Assembly: GCA_032690845.1 (NCBI GenBank) | Contig: CM064421.1 | Location: forward strand, 37,066,963 to 37,130,962 | From: Eleusine coracana subsp. coracana | Lineage: Eukaryota; Streptophyta; Magnoliopsida; Poales; Poaceae | DNA: 64,000 nucleotides | Reading direction: 5' to 3' | Shown here: piece by piece, positions 35,420 to 47,355 of the stretch | Position numbering within the stretch: position 1 is the first letter of the stretch | Layout of the letters: every line of letters starts with the position of its first letter | Made by a program: the position numbers and the translations under genes | Notes under the pieces: generated by a model | Databases searched by the model: none | Told to the model about the DNA's origin: nothing | The model's input: only the letters and a program-made list of their open reading frames with translations

Positions 35420-37288
35420 TGAAAGTGTATCTATGTCCCTAGTGGGTTTTGGTGGTTGTATGACAACGTGATTAAAGAACTAATCCTCTTTATGAGTATG
35501 TGAACAGGTTGAACATGAAGAATATACTTTTCATGAATTCAAATGATCATCTTCGATAATATACAATTGTGTAAGAAAAATGGGTCTATATGTTAAAAAG
35601 GTAAACTGTCAAATAAATAGGTCCATATAAAGCAATATTATAACAAGGCAGAATTTAAAATGAATGTGGGACATGAAAACCATTTATATGAGATGGTCTC
35701 AACAAATTGGTGTTGTCAAGAAAAAGAAGTGATCAAGTGTTGTTCTTCTATACATTATTCTTGGAAGCAACTTGATCAAAACAATATTTCAAAGAAGAAA
35801 TTCAAATAAAGGCATAACGATGATACAAAGTTGTGTGTGACTCAAGATAGCAAGATAGTGAAGGATTGACATGACTTGTAAACTAAAAGATGAAAATGGA
35901 TCTTATGAATAAAGAGTTTCCAAGTCACATACTCTAGGTGGTGATGCTCAGCAAAAGCACATGTGACACTCCTCATGAAGCACTAAAGAGAAGAAGTGGC
36001 AAAATTCATTATCATGCAAGCTCAAGAAGAAGAATTGTCTTTTTATTTAATCTTGAGTTTAGGCATGCCGCTCTATCAAGAGGGATACTACATAGTTTAC
36101 ATTTAATGTCTCAATGCTCAAAGAAAAACCCAAGTGAGATGAGAGAAACACAATGGCCATATAAAAACACGAGTCTCTCTGTAACAGGGAAAACCGGTGT
36201 AACCAATTTACCAAACCGGAGGGACCGATTTTGGTCTAAACCTCTAACGGCTAGTTCAGGAAAACCAGAGGGACCGGTTTGGGAAAACGGAGGGATCGAT
36301 TTTGACTGGTTTAGTATAACGGCTAGTTTTCTGGGAATAAGTATAAGTAGTTCCTCCATCCCTCCTTTGGATGGTGCTGATGGTGTACATGAAGAAAATA
36401 CATTCAAAGCCTTGTAGAGCTCTCCCCAATACCTGTTTGTGAGGTTTGAGTGGTTTGTGAGAAATCCTAAGGATTGGGTTGAGAGAGATAGAGATTGAGA
36501 GCAAAAAAGAGAAAATCCCACACTTGAGCATTTGAGCATTATGATGCTAATCCGTGAAGCATTTGTTACTCTTGGAGGTGAAACCTCATAGTCGGCTAGG
36601 CGTCGTCCTAGAGCTCCCAAGCTTGTGGTGAGCCTTGGGAAAGTTTGTGAAGGTCCGCTTCGTCTCCGCAAGGAAAGAAGCAAAGATAGTGGATCGGGGA
36701 AAGCGGTTGAAAGAGATCCGGCTTGGAGTGTGCCTTGTGAGCAGCTCAAGCTTCCTCAACAGAGATGTAGGGTTCACGAGGTAAATCTAAACTTCGGTAA
36801 ATAAATCTCCGTCTGCTTCATTTGATTTGCTTCCTTAAGTTCTTGCTTCTTTTCTTGTTGATTCATAGGTTGCATGTGTAGTTATGCTTGCCTTCTTTGT
36901 GATTGCTTGTGCTAGATCTTGCATGCTCTCTAGGTTTCTTTAATCTTGCTAGAACTAAGTGGGACGTTGTTAGTTTCCTGTTTTTATTCTCTCTACCCCG
37001 AGGAAACCGGTGGTCCGGTTTCCCAAACCGGTGGGACCGGTTTTGGTCTTTCCCAAATTGTGTAGATTCTTTGTGAATCAAATAGAGGTAGTTTTTTTGT
37101 TTCTTTTGATAGCTTGTATGTCTTGAGTGCTTGGTTCTTTCTCTTCATTAGTTGTTTTCTTCCAAGCTCTCTAACAAAACCGGTATAACCGGTTTGCTAA
37201 ACCAGAGTAACCGGTTACGAGTGTTTGTTAAATTTTCAGAAACGCCTATTCACCCCCCCCCCCTCTAGGCGACATCAAGGGACTTTCA
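35420..37288 (+). repeat. 5' LTR
   Basis: It runs from TGAAAGTGTATC to GGGACTTTCA. Compared with the 3' LTR and the solo LTR it lacks about 160 bases near 35878, between two GACTTG repeats. Its TATA box is altered (TATAAGTA, 36342-36349). About eight palindrome modules lie at 36191-36304 and 37003-37215, several eroded. Confidence 0.92.
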
Positions 37289-37290
37289 AT

Positions 37291-37302
37291 TGGTATCAGA
37301 GC
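37291..37302 (+). other. tRNA-Met primer-binding site of the LTR element
   Basis: TGGTATCAGAGC starts two bases after the 5' LTR. It is the usual Copia/Gypsy plant primer site complementary to initiator tRNA-Met. Confidence 0.92.
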
Positions 37303-37342
37303 CTAATCTTCTTATTAGGCCTAACCGTTTAGAGAATCAATC

Positions 37343-39093
37343 ATGTCGCAAGGTAAAATGTGTCAAATTCCCTTTGGTTGTTCTAGCGCCTCGTTTTCTA
37401 TCATTTCACAACCTTCATACGAGGTACCATATTTTGATGGCATAAATTATGCAAATTGGAAACCTAAGATGATCTCATATTTTCTTGAGATGAGTCCCAA
37501 AATTTGGTGGGTTGTGGATGTAGGTTTTTCTCATAACATTGACAGGGAATCTACCACACAAGCAAAAGAAAAATGCCAACATCTCCAAGCCCAAGCTACC
37601 AATGCCCTATTTGGTGCATTGAGTAGGGATGTCTTCGATAAGATATACAAGTTGGAGAGTGTTCATGCTATGTGGATTCGGATTCAAGAAATATATGAAG
37701 AATCCAACATCACAAAAGATGATTCCAACAATACTAAGTCGAGCACTCAAGAAGAAAAGACTCAAACTGGCAATCTGGGAAAACCGGTGGCACTGGTTTT
37801 CCAAACCAGTTGCACCGGTTTTGGCAGAACAGAAACTATTTCTATTAATGATAAGTTGAAGATCCTAGTTGCAGATTTAGACCAAGTGAAGAGTCTATAT
37901 CACCAAGAAGCTCATGCTCAGATAGTGAAAAATCATTTTGCTTCATGGCCAAGGGACAAAGGAAGTCTCATGTTGACAAGGTCGACAACATGAGAAATGA
38001 CCATACTTGTGTTACTAACAAATCTTCTTATGTAGCACAGCTAGAGGAAGCAAACAAAATGATCTTGACTGAATTTCAAAAGCTTGCTAGCATGCATAAG
38101 AAATTGCAAAAGAGACATGGTGATCTTCTTAGCTCATATGAAAAACTCATCAATTCATATACCATGCTAGAAACAACTCATGAGGTTGCACTTATTGTGG
38201 TAAAATCTTCTCAACCTCACACATGGACATGCACAACACAATCAATTGTTTTATCTTGTGCTAACACTTGTTGCTCTCAAGCAAAGCCATCACATGATGA
38301 GCAAGTAATTGTAGACAATGGTGATGGGCTTGTTGCATGTGAAAATGATCATCTCATAAGAGAAGTTCAGAGGATAAAAATGGAATTAAGTCGGTTAAAA
38401 GGCAAAGGTCATGTACAACCATCTCAAGATAACCGTGATAACATGGTGAAGAAGCTTGAGAAGGGATCAGCTGTCATGTGTGCAAAAAGCCTCCCCACTG
38501 ACTTGAAAATCCATGACAAAAGCAACGAGCAAAAGATCAAGAAGAAATTTCACATCAAGTGCTTCGAGTGCTCATCAATGGGATATTTTGCTTCGGGATG
38601 CCCATTGAAGAAAAATGGTCAATATACACTCTCTAGAAAACAAAGAAGCCTATCTCAGAGAAGATGCTTTGGATGCAAAGAGAAAGGACACAAGATTGGA
38701 GCAAGTCTATCAAAACCGGAGGGACCGGTTTCTGCAGAAAAGCTCCATCCCATTAAGCAATTAGAGAAAGGCTTTGTGTCAGCATACACAAGACACATGG
38801 ACAAGAATGAAAACATGAAGAAGAAGATTATGGACAAGTCCAAAAGAATTAAGCATCAAATATGCTACACGTGTCAGGACAAAGGACATCTTAGCAAGGA
38901 TTGCTCTTTAACTCAAGCTCTTAGTTCCAAGTTGGTCAATTATGATTTTGTATCTATTAAGGCCAACAATGACACTTGTGCTATCAAAGTGATTAGTTCA
39001 CCTATTGCTAGCACAAAGTCTACTTGGGTGCCAAAATTTTGTTTAACTAACTCTCAAGGACCCAACAAGCGTTGGGTACCAAAAAGTGCTTGA
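37343..39093 (+). pseudogene. Copia-type gag with zinc knuckles, frame break
   Basis: The first frame (37343-37993) has a plant Copia gag N-terminus (YFDGINYANWKPKMISYFLE). The second overlaps it out of frame (37945-39093): a long coiled coil (QLEEANKMILTEFQKLASMH), then three CCHC-like knuckles. The first (from 38560) has Tyr for His, the second (about 38664) lacks its last Cys, and the third (about 38863-38904, CYTCQDKGHLSKDC) is intact. Palindrome modules are translated in frame at 37783-37822 (GKPVALVF) and 38714-38731 (SKPEGPVSAE), the latter directly after the damaged second knuckle. No pol follows. Confidence 0.82.
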
Positions 39094-41379
39094 AAGTGCT
39101 TATAAGCTGTAGGTAATGCATTGATGACTTGGCATGCACAAGAATGGTGGAACAACACGCAAACTTGCCAAGCATGGAGACATTAAAATACTATCTACAT
39201 CAATGACATCAAGGAAAAGAATAAGTACCACTAAACACTCTTTGTCTTGTTCCTTATTCCTGCAGCAATGATCCCACAAGTTCATGTTACTACTTGTGGA
39301 ATGCTCTCAAGTATACGAGCATGAATGATTTTGTAACAATATGCAATTAATGTCTCCCTTGGAGAAAATTTGTTATGTGAATATCTCTTAGAATTGATGA
39401 ATAGAAACAAGAAGCCAAGAAAGCAACACAAAGAAAGAAGGAAAGAAATTTTGATGAAATATCAGGAAATAAAGAACTCAGGAAAACCGGTAGGACCGGT
39501 TTGTAAAACCGGAGGGACCGTTTCTCAGACTTGTCCGATGTATCGGACAAATCCATCGGACTCCAGTAAAAATGCCACATATGGCCGTCGGACTTGTCCG
39601 ACAGCAATCGGACTTGTCCGATGACGTAAGGAAAGTCCAACGTCTCGGACAAATGCATCAGACTACAGTGCCCTTGCCACTTTGTGTCATCGGACATGTC
39701 CGATGACCATCGGATATTTCTGATGAAATGAAGAAATAGGGAATCAGGAAAAACCGGTGGCACCAGTTTGGCAAACCGTAGGGTCTGGTTTCTCCTGATG
39801 AACTTTTGTAGTTGTGAGTGTTCCTTAACTTGTTCTCCTTTCTTGGTTTTAATTATCTTCCAACCTTGACCGAGATATAATTTGAACCATGCTATGTTCC
39901 TAATAGAACATGTGCAGATATCACAAATTATCCAAAAGATTTGGTGCACATATTTAGGGGGAGATTCATTTTATATCTTGAGTCAAAAGGATACTAATGT
40001 TTTCCCTGAGTTGTCTTGTGTTTAGTCTCAAAATAGAATAAGTTATGATGAATGATGCCTCATGCTGAGATCAAGCAAAAAAAAAAAGGAGTAACTCTCT
40101 ATCTCAGTTTAGCTTTTAATTCAATATATGTTATGTGTGAAAACCGGAGGCACCGGTTTGCTAAACCGGAGGTACCGGTTTTGGCAGAAAACATATTCTT
40201 CTATTTCTTGAGGTGTTTTTTCATTTATATATGCATGGATGATCATTGAGTGTGAGATTCCATCTTGTGCTACTAATTCTAAGTGTCTATCATTGAAAGT
40301 GCATCAAAGTGATTTTGTTTTGGAGATTAAACACAAATGATAAAGAATAAATAAGCACTAGGAAAATTGGTAATCTTCATTTGTTGAAATGAAGAAGAAT
40401 AGCCACCAAAGATACTTGTGGTTATTGTTCTCCTTAATTGTTTGATTGGCTAACACAATTAGTGAGATCTTCTCTCTCAAGTCCAAAATCTCTTCAAATC
40501 AAATTTTGATCATTATCATATTCTTCATCATCAAAGTCAAGGATTTGATCTACGAAGGAAAATGCAAAGAACTCAAGGCTTGAAAGCAATATTCATTGAA
40601 GATCTCCCCTCTATCTAGTTTTGTTCAGATCCTGACAAAACCGGAGGCACCGCTTTGGGAAACTGGTAGCACCGGTTTTGTTGATTTAACCAGGCCAAGC
40701 CCAAAACTTACCCCTTCTCCCTTATTTGTTCTCCTACTCCCAAACAACCGTGTTGTGGCCACCCCTCTCCTCCATTGGCAATTTCAAGTTCTATCCATGA
40801 AGATCTTCGATTCTTGGGTGGATCTTTATGCACCAAGATCGGAGGGACCGATTCTACCTCCGGATTTGATCTCCTTTGCTCCAAAGGTACCATAGGTCTC
40901 TTTTTCGATCTCCTAGTACCTTTGGTAGATTCAAAATTCTCTGTGGTACATTGTTTCCTAGCATGCCCTAGTACCTAATCCTGCAATATCCCCATAAAAA
41001 CTTGGACAAATCGATCGGATTCGTGACCTAGGTTTTGTCTGTGAAAACCTGTGGGACCGGTTTGGCAAACCGGAGGCACCTGTTTTGGCAGAAAAACCCT
41101 AATTTAAGTTTTTGATCGATTCTTTGATTCAACCTGTCCTAGCATCATTTCCAAGTATTGGTCATGCCTAGATTTTGCCTAAAACAATTTTAGATAAAAT
41201 TATGAGCATAGGTTTTCTCTGTGAAAATCGGAGGCACCGGTTTGGCAAACCGGTGGCACCGGTTTTTCCAGAGAACAACTATTTTCATATTGTTACCTCT
41301 AATTGTTATCCAAACCTCTTTTTATCATTCCCAGCTGTATCCTAAGACCTTGTTCATTCATATCTATCACAGGGTCAGT
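39094..41379 (+). other. Non-coding interior of the LTR element
   Basis: No coding domain is visible. It holds palindrome pairs at about 39481, 39750, 40139, 40637, 41045 and 41224, and the CATCGGAC palindrome cluster at 39520-39735. Confidence 0.6.
39520..39735. repeat. Cluster of CATCGGAC..GTCCGATG palindromes
   Basis: At least five variants of TCGGACTTGTCCGAT or TCGGACATGTCCGAT and several half-sites (ATCGGACAA, CATCGGACTCC) lie within about 215 bases. They form short perfect or near-perfect hairpins. They differ in sequence from the AAACCGG family but follow the same arm-spacer-arm design. Confidence 0.9.
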
Positions 41380-43080
41380 ATGTTAGACAAGGAAAGGGAG
41401 AGGAATGTGAAGGCAAGGCATGATGATGGGCAAGGGACACAATATGACACCGTCTATCAGAGACGGAAGCAGACAGTCAGGAGGCTGCCCAGAGGTATTG
41501 TGACTATTGATGACACTCCTGCAAATCCAGTGCAGGAAGATAAGTCATCTGATGATGATGATGTGGAGGATGAGACCTATAATCCTCCTGGTAGTGCTCC
41601 TAGGGCTGCTCCTAGGGCAGCAGCTGGGGGCTTTGGGATAGCAGCAACCTCTGACAATGACAGTGATGAGGAGGAGGAAGAGCAGGAGGAATTTGATGTG
41701 GATGAGATCATCTCTCAGGCCTATGTGCATCTTGGACATCTCTCATTCCAGCCACCTCAAAACCCGGAATGGAGAGAGAAGATAAGCTACAAGGGACACA
41801 CAGAGGCTGTGAGAGAGATGAGGGCTAAGGACCCTAGACCACTCCAGAGAGAGACCACTGACTACAGGTTTCACACATTCTTTCAACAGGATTTCTATGA
41901 GTCAGTGATTTTACAAAGAAGCACACTCCAGTGGCAAATGCACAATGGGTTGATTGGGCATACATGGAAAGCAAGGATGATCCCATATTCAATGAAGTCA
42001 TTGTTTCATGCAAGGCAAAACATATGAACGACATTCTTGGCTTTCAGAAGAATTAGAACAATGAAGTAATTGCTCAGTTTTATGCCACCTTATGTGGAGG
42101 AGCATGGAGATACAGGAAAGATGCATTGGATGATAGAAGGCCAGTGGTATGAGGTGAGCTATGCACAGTTTGCTAGGCTTTTTGGTCTTGGGCGGCTTGA
42201 TGCAAACCTTCCTAGGATTCACTATGCTACCCGCCTTGGTGATAGATGATTGAGGCACATGTATCCTAGAGGAAAGCAAGAAAATTATGGCACTATCACA
42301 AACTTACTTCCCTTCTATGCCTACATCAACAGGCTATTTAGGAAGACCCTCACTCCTAGGGAAGGTGATCCTACAAAGCTTCCCTCCTACAACAGAAACG
42401 TCCTTGCTGCCATGGGACCAAATGGGCATGACTTCTCAGTATTTGACTTTATCTGGGAGGAGATAAAAGTCATTTCCAACAGCCCATTGAAAAGTTGTGG
42501 ATATGCACCCTATATTATGCACATGATTGAGAGGGTGTTAGCTCGCACCTTTGTGTGTGACAAGGAGCACCTCTTTTTAAGAATCAAGAATGACTTGAGG
42601 AACTCGGTTGAGAACAGCAGTGTAGCAGGACCAACTCATGGTGCATCTACCTCTGCAGCACCTAGAGGAAGAGGACAGCCAAGGGACAAGCCTTCCTCTC
42701 CAATTAAGAAATTCTTTAGGATGCTTTTTGGCCTCTGCAGGTCTTAGTATGATGCTGATGTGAAAGCACACCATGAGAGGCAAGTGAGGAAGAAGGACAC
42801 AAGGACTATGAAGCTCCTTCACCAACAAAGCAATCTTCAGCCTCCCCGCTCTCCTATTGCCTCCGAGGGTGAATAAAGCCTAGAGATTGAGACATTTGAG
42901 GCGAGGATGAATCGCTATGAGCAGGAGAACCCCTAAACCTCTTGGTTTGGAGATGCAGATGTCGGTGGGACTGTTTTTGGGATTGATGAAGCGGGGACTT
43001 CACAAGTGCCACCATTTAACCCTCCGCCTCCTCCACCAAACAATGAAGAAGATGAGGAAGAAGACGACAAGGAGGAGTGA
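41380..43080 (+). pseudogene. Second coding block of the LTR element, unknown plant-transposon protein
   Basis: ATG 41380 starts a charged protein with a highly acidic tract (EDKSSDDDDVEDE, EEEEEQEEFDVDE) and then QQDFYESVILQRSTLQW. It breaks by stop or frameshift near 42025, resumes with MIEGQWYEVSYAQFARLFGL, stops at 42247, continues to 42747 (PLKSCGYAPYIMHMIERVLA), and ends in an acidic tail (EDEEEDDKEE, stop about 43078). It resembles Athila ORF1-like proteins of unknown function in plant retroelements. This is by general pattern only. Confidence 0.55.
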
Positions 43081-43736
43081 TCATTGATGCAAAGAGGGAC
43101 CCCCTTTTGGTGCTGGATGACAAAGGGGGAGCGAAAGATTAAAGCTCCAAGTCTTCACCAGCATTTGATTTTATTTCTGGTCTGTCTGAAAAAACCGGAG
43201 GCACCGGTTTGGCAAACCGAAGCAACCGGTTTTGCCAGACAGAACCAATCTATCTTTTCCTTTGTTTTTTATCTCGTGGACTTGAGAAGCATTTGTAATG
43301 AGTGATCTTGTGTGATGAACCTTGTAATAATTCTCTAAGACCTTATATTGTACTATGTTGTGATGCTTGATGATTTGGTGTATTGTTTATTGTAAATATG
43401 TGAAGTCAGGAAAACCGGTGGCACCGGTTTGGCAAACCAGAGCAACCGGTTTTGCCAGACAGCACATATGGTTCTTTTGATTTATTTTTTTTATGGTTTT
43501 CTTGTCATATGCATCACGAACTAATTTTTCACACACACTTGTTGCACCCCACGAATGCACAGATATAGGGGGAGCTCGTGTGGACTTAATTCAAAAATAT
43601 GCAAATTGGCATTTAAGGCCAAAATTGATGAATTTCATATGCACAGTTTTAGGGGGAGCTCATCCTATATGGATGCATTCAAAATTTCTTGATGAATATC
43701 ATTTGTAAGCTTTAATCAAGGTTGTCATCAATCATC

Positions 43737-43750
43737 AAAAAAGGGGAGAT
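43737..43750 (+). other. Polypurine tract of the LTR element
   Basis: AAAAAAGGGGAGAT lies directly before the 3' LTR and is the plus-strand priming site. Confidence 0.85.
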
Positions 43751-45786
43751 TAAAAGTCCATCTATGTCCCTAGTGGGTTTTGGTGGTTGTATGACAACGT
43801 GATTAAAGAACTAATCTTCTTTGTGAGTATATGAGCAGGTTGAACATGAAGAATATACTTTTCATGAATTCAAATGATCATCTTCGATAATGTACAATTA
43901 TGTAAGGAAAATGAGCCTATATGTTGAAAAGGAGAAGTGTCAAATAAATAGGTCCATATAAAGCAATATTATGACAAGCCAAGGTTTGAAATGAATGTGG
44001 GACATCAAAACCATTGATATGAGATGGTCTCAACAAATTGGTGTTGTCAAGAAAAAGAAGTGATCAAGTGCTATTCTTCTATGCATTATTCTTAGAAGCA
44101 ACTTGATCAAAACAGTATTTCAAATAGGAAATTTAAATAAAGGCATAACGATGATACAAAGTTGTGCGTGACTCAAGATAGCAAGATAGTGAAGGATTGG
44201 CATGACTTGCCCGCAACAGACCATGCACGGGAGAAGGGCAAAATGGAGTCTTGGCGTCGAGGGACCCAAGACATGATGAAGGGCAGGTGGAGCGCAATCG
44301 CGATGGATCGATCAAGCTACAAGTGGTCACACATTTCCAAGTATCAATATTTATTGAAATATAAAGATATAATGTGACTTGTGAACTAAAAGATGAAAAT
44401 AGATCTTATGAATGAAAAGTTTCCAAGTCACATACTCTAGGTGATGACGCTCAGCAAAAGCACATGTGACACTCCTCATGAAGCACTAAAGAGAAGAAGT
44501 GACAAAATTCATTATCATGCAAGCCAAGAAGAAGAATTGTCTTTTTATTTAATCTTAAGTTTAGACATGCCGCTCTATCAAGAGGGATGCAACATGGTTT
44601 GTATTTAATGTCTCAATGCTTAAAGAAAAACCCAAGTGAGATGAGAGAAACACAATGGCCACATAAAACATGAGTCTCTCTGTGACAGGGAAAACCGGTG
44701 TAATCAGTTTACCAAACCGAATGGACCGGTTTTGGTTTAAACCTCTAACGGCTAGTTCAGAAAAATCGGAGGGACCGGTTTTGACTGGTTCAATATTACA
44801 ACTAGTTTTTAGGGGACAAGTATAAATAGTTCCTTCACCCCTCCTTTGGATGGTGCTGATGGTATACACGAAGAAAATACATTCAAAGCCTTGTAGAGCT
44901 CTCTCCAACACCTCTTTGTGAGGTTTGAGTGATTTGTGAGAAATCCTAAGTATTGGGTTGAAAGAGATAGAGATTGAGAGCAAAAAAGAGAAAATCCCAC
45001 ACTTGAGCATTTGAGCATTGTGGTGCTAATCCGTGAAGCATTTGTTACTCTTGGAGGTGAAACCTCCTAGTCGGCTAGACGTCACCCTAGAGCTCCCAAG
45101 CTTGTGGTGAGCCTTGGAAAAGTTTGTGAAGGTCCGCTTCGCCTCCGCAAGGAAAGAAGCAAAGATAGTGGATCGGGAAAAGCGGTTGAAAGAGACCCGG
45201 CTTGGAGTGTGCCTTGTGAGCAGCTCAAGCTTCCTCAACAGAGACGTAGGGTTCACGGGGTGAATCTGAACTACGGCAAAGAAATCTCCATGTGCTTCAT
45301 TTGGTTTGCTTCCTTAAGTTCTTGCTTCTTTTCTTGTTGATTCATAGGTTACATGTGTAGTTGTGCTTGCCTTCTTTATGATTGCTTGTGCTAGATCTTG
45401 CATGCTCTCTAGGTTTCTTTAATCTTGCTAGAACTAAGTGGGACGTTGTTAGTATCCTATTTTTATTCTCTCTGCCCTGAGGAAATCGGTGGGTTCGGTT
45501 TCCCAAACCGGTGGGACCGGTTTTGGTCTTTCCTAAATTGTGTAGATTCTTTGTGAATCAAATAGAGGTAGTTCCTTTGTTTGTTTTGATAGCTTGTATG
45601 TCTTGAGTGCTTGGTTCTTTCTCTTCATTAGTTGTTTTCTTCCGAGCTCTCTGACAAAACCGGTATAATCGGTTTGTTAAACCGGAGCAACCAGTTTTGA
45701 CAGTTTTAATTCCGCTGCGAATATTTGTTAAATTTTCCGAAACGACTATTCACCCCCCCCCTCTAGGCGACATCAAGGGACTTTCA
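43751..45786 (+). repeat. 3' LTR
   Basis: It begins TAAAAGTCCATC, a changed form of TGAAAGTGCATC, and ends GGGACTTTCA. TATAAATA lies at 44821-44828. It keeps the segment missing from the 5' LTR (about 44206-44370). Palindrome modules lie at 44693-44784, 45481-45526 and 45655-45698. Confidence 0.92.
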
Positions 45787-46405
45787 GCGCCGCCGCCGCC
45801 GGCCTCCGCCTCCCCCACGGGCCGCCTCCTCCTCCTCCTCCTCCTCCTTCTCCGCCCCGGCCTCCCTAGTGCCACTCCACCCCCCGCACGCTCCCGTCAC
45901 CGCTCACTACCTCTCCCATCTCTCCTCGCCGCGCCCCTCCTCCCTCTCTGTCCCGGCCTCCCCCGTGTCGCCTCCTCCTCAAGCTCCCCCGCACGCGATG
46001 CCGCCGGCCATTCTCCTTCTCCCGCGCGGACACCTCCCTCTCCTCTCTCCAGATCTGGTGGCGGCGCGAGCTTGGGCATGGATCTCGAGCTCAGGGGCGG
46101 CGGCTCTGTCAAGGCAGAGCTCCAGCCATCCGTTTGCGCCGGCCGTCAAGGCGGAGCTCCATCCATGTGCGGTGCGAGGAGAGGGCAGCGGGCAGCTTGG
46201 GGAAGAGAGGCAGCGGGCGGGAAGCGCAAACGGTTGGGTGAGCCCGTGCCACGTCCGTGCATAGCGCGCCTCCTCTACTGCGCCAGATTTGGCGGAGCCG
46301 GAGGCCTCCGCTACCATCGCGGATAGGATAGCGGATGCCGCTGTAGCGATTTTTTTCCGCTATCCCGTCTTGAAGGAAGTGGTGGCAAATGCCGGTGCAG
46401 TCAGT
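45787..46405. repeat. GC-rich unit A, right part
   Basis: This continues the unit interrupted at 35419 and matches 46880-47355, including CAAACGGTTGGGTGAGCCCG and a hairpin of GGATAGCGG and CCGCTATCC (46325-46362). Its open frames are proline/serine/arginine-rich and not recognisable as a gene. Confidence 0.8.
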
Positions 46406-46724
46406 CGCAGAGGAAAATATGACCCACATGTCATTGGACCGCGTAGTCGTGAGTAAGACTGACCGCACTCGTCATACTCTAAATCCACCCTCTAAAAGGA
46501 ATATTCCGTCCTGGTCATTGATATTCTCTCCTCTACATTTAGTTTTTCCACACCCGTTCATACTCTATATTCATCCTCTATATCAACTACCTCTCTGTGA
46601 GACCCACATGTCAGCATCTCCCCTATCTTTTTTCTCTCCCCTCTCTCTCTCTTACCTCCCTCCTCAATCTCTCTCTCTCTTCTTTTCCTCCTCCCCCGCG
46701 TGAGGCCCTCCTCCTGCCCCATGC

Positions 46725-47355
46725 GGCGTCATCGATGCCCTCCTCCTCCCCCGCGCGAGCTCGCTGACTCCACCGCGCGCGTCGCTGCCGAGGCCCTCCT
46801 CCTCCCCCGCGCGAGCTCGCTGACTCCTTTGAGCGTGCCGTCGTCGAGGCCCTCCTCCTCCCCCACCAGCGTGTCGCCGTTGACGGTCTCTGCCTTCCCC
46901 GCAGGCCGCCACCGCCTCCTCCTCCTCCCTCTCCACCCCGGCCTCCCCCGCGCCGCCTCCTCCTCCTCGACCTCCCCCGCGCGTGACGCCGCCGGCCGTT
47001 CTCCTTCTCTCGCGCGAACACCTCCCTCTCCTCTCTCTAGATCTGGTGGCGGCTCCGTCAAGGCGGAGCTCCGGCCATCCGTCCGCGCTGGTAGTCGAGG
47101 CGAAGCTCCATCTGCGCGCGGTGCGAGGAGAGGGCAGCGGGCGGCTTGGGGAAGAGAGGCAGCGGGCGGGAGGCGCAAACGGTTGGGTGGGCCCGTGCCA
47201 CGTTCGTGCATAGCGTGCTTCCTCTACTGCGCCAGATTTGGTGGAGCCGGAGGCCTCTGCTACCATTGCGGACGGGATATCGGATGCCGCTGCAGCTATT
47301 TTTTCCGCTATCCCGTCCTGAAGGAAGCGATGGTGGATGTCGGTGCAGTCAGTCT
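46725..47355. repeat. GC-rich unit B
   Basis: This uninterrupted copy of unit A lies about 945 bases further on. Similarity ends at GTGCAGTCAGTC in both. The 300 bases between them (46406-46690) are AT/CT-rich with no gene seen. Confidence 0.8.

Larger units (their letters stand above)
35420..45786 (+). mobile_element. Full-length non-autonomous LTR retrotransposon, palindrome-rich
   Basis: The element has 5' LTR 35420-37288, primer site 37291-37302, a Copia-type gag (37343-39093), a pol-free interior, an unrelated second coding block (41380-43080), a polypurine tract 43737-43750 and 3' LTR 43751-45786. Flanks ACGCC and GCGCC agree in 4 of 5 bases as the target duplication. No protease, integrase or reverse transcriptase is recognisable, so it depended on a helper. 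The AAACCGG-N5-CCGGTTT palindrome occurs throughout. Confidence 0.9.

Noticed and set aside
39370..39949. Frames around the CATCGGAC cluster read as proteins
   Set aside because: The repeated residues come from the palindromes, and there is no conserved domain.
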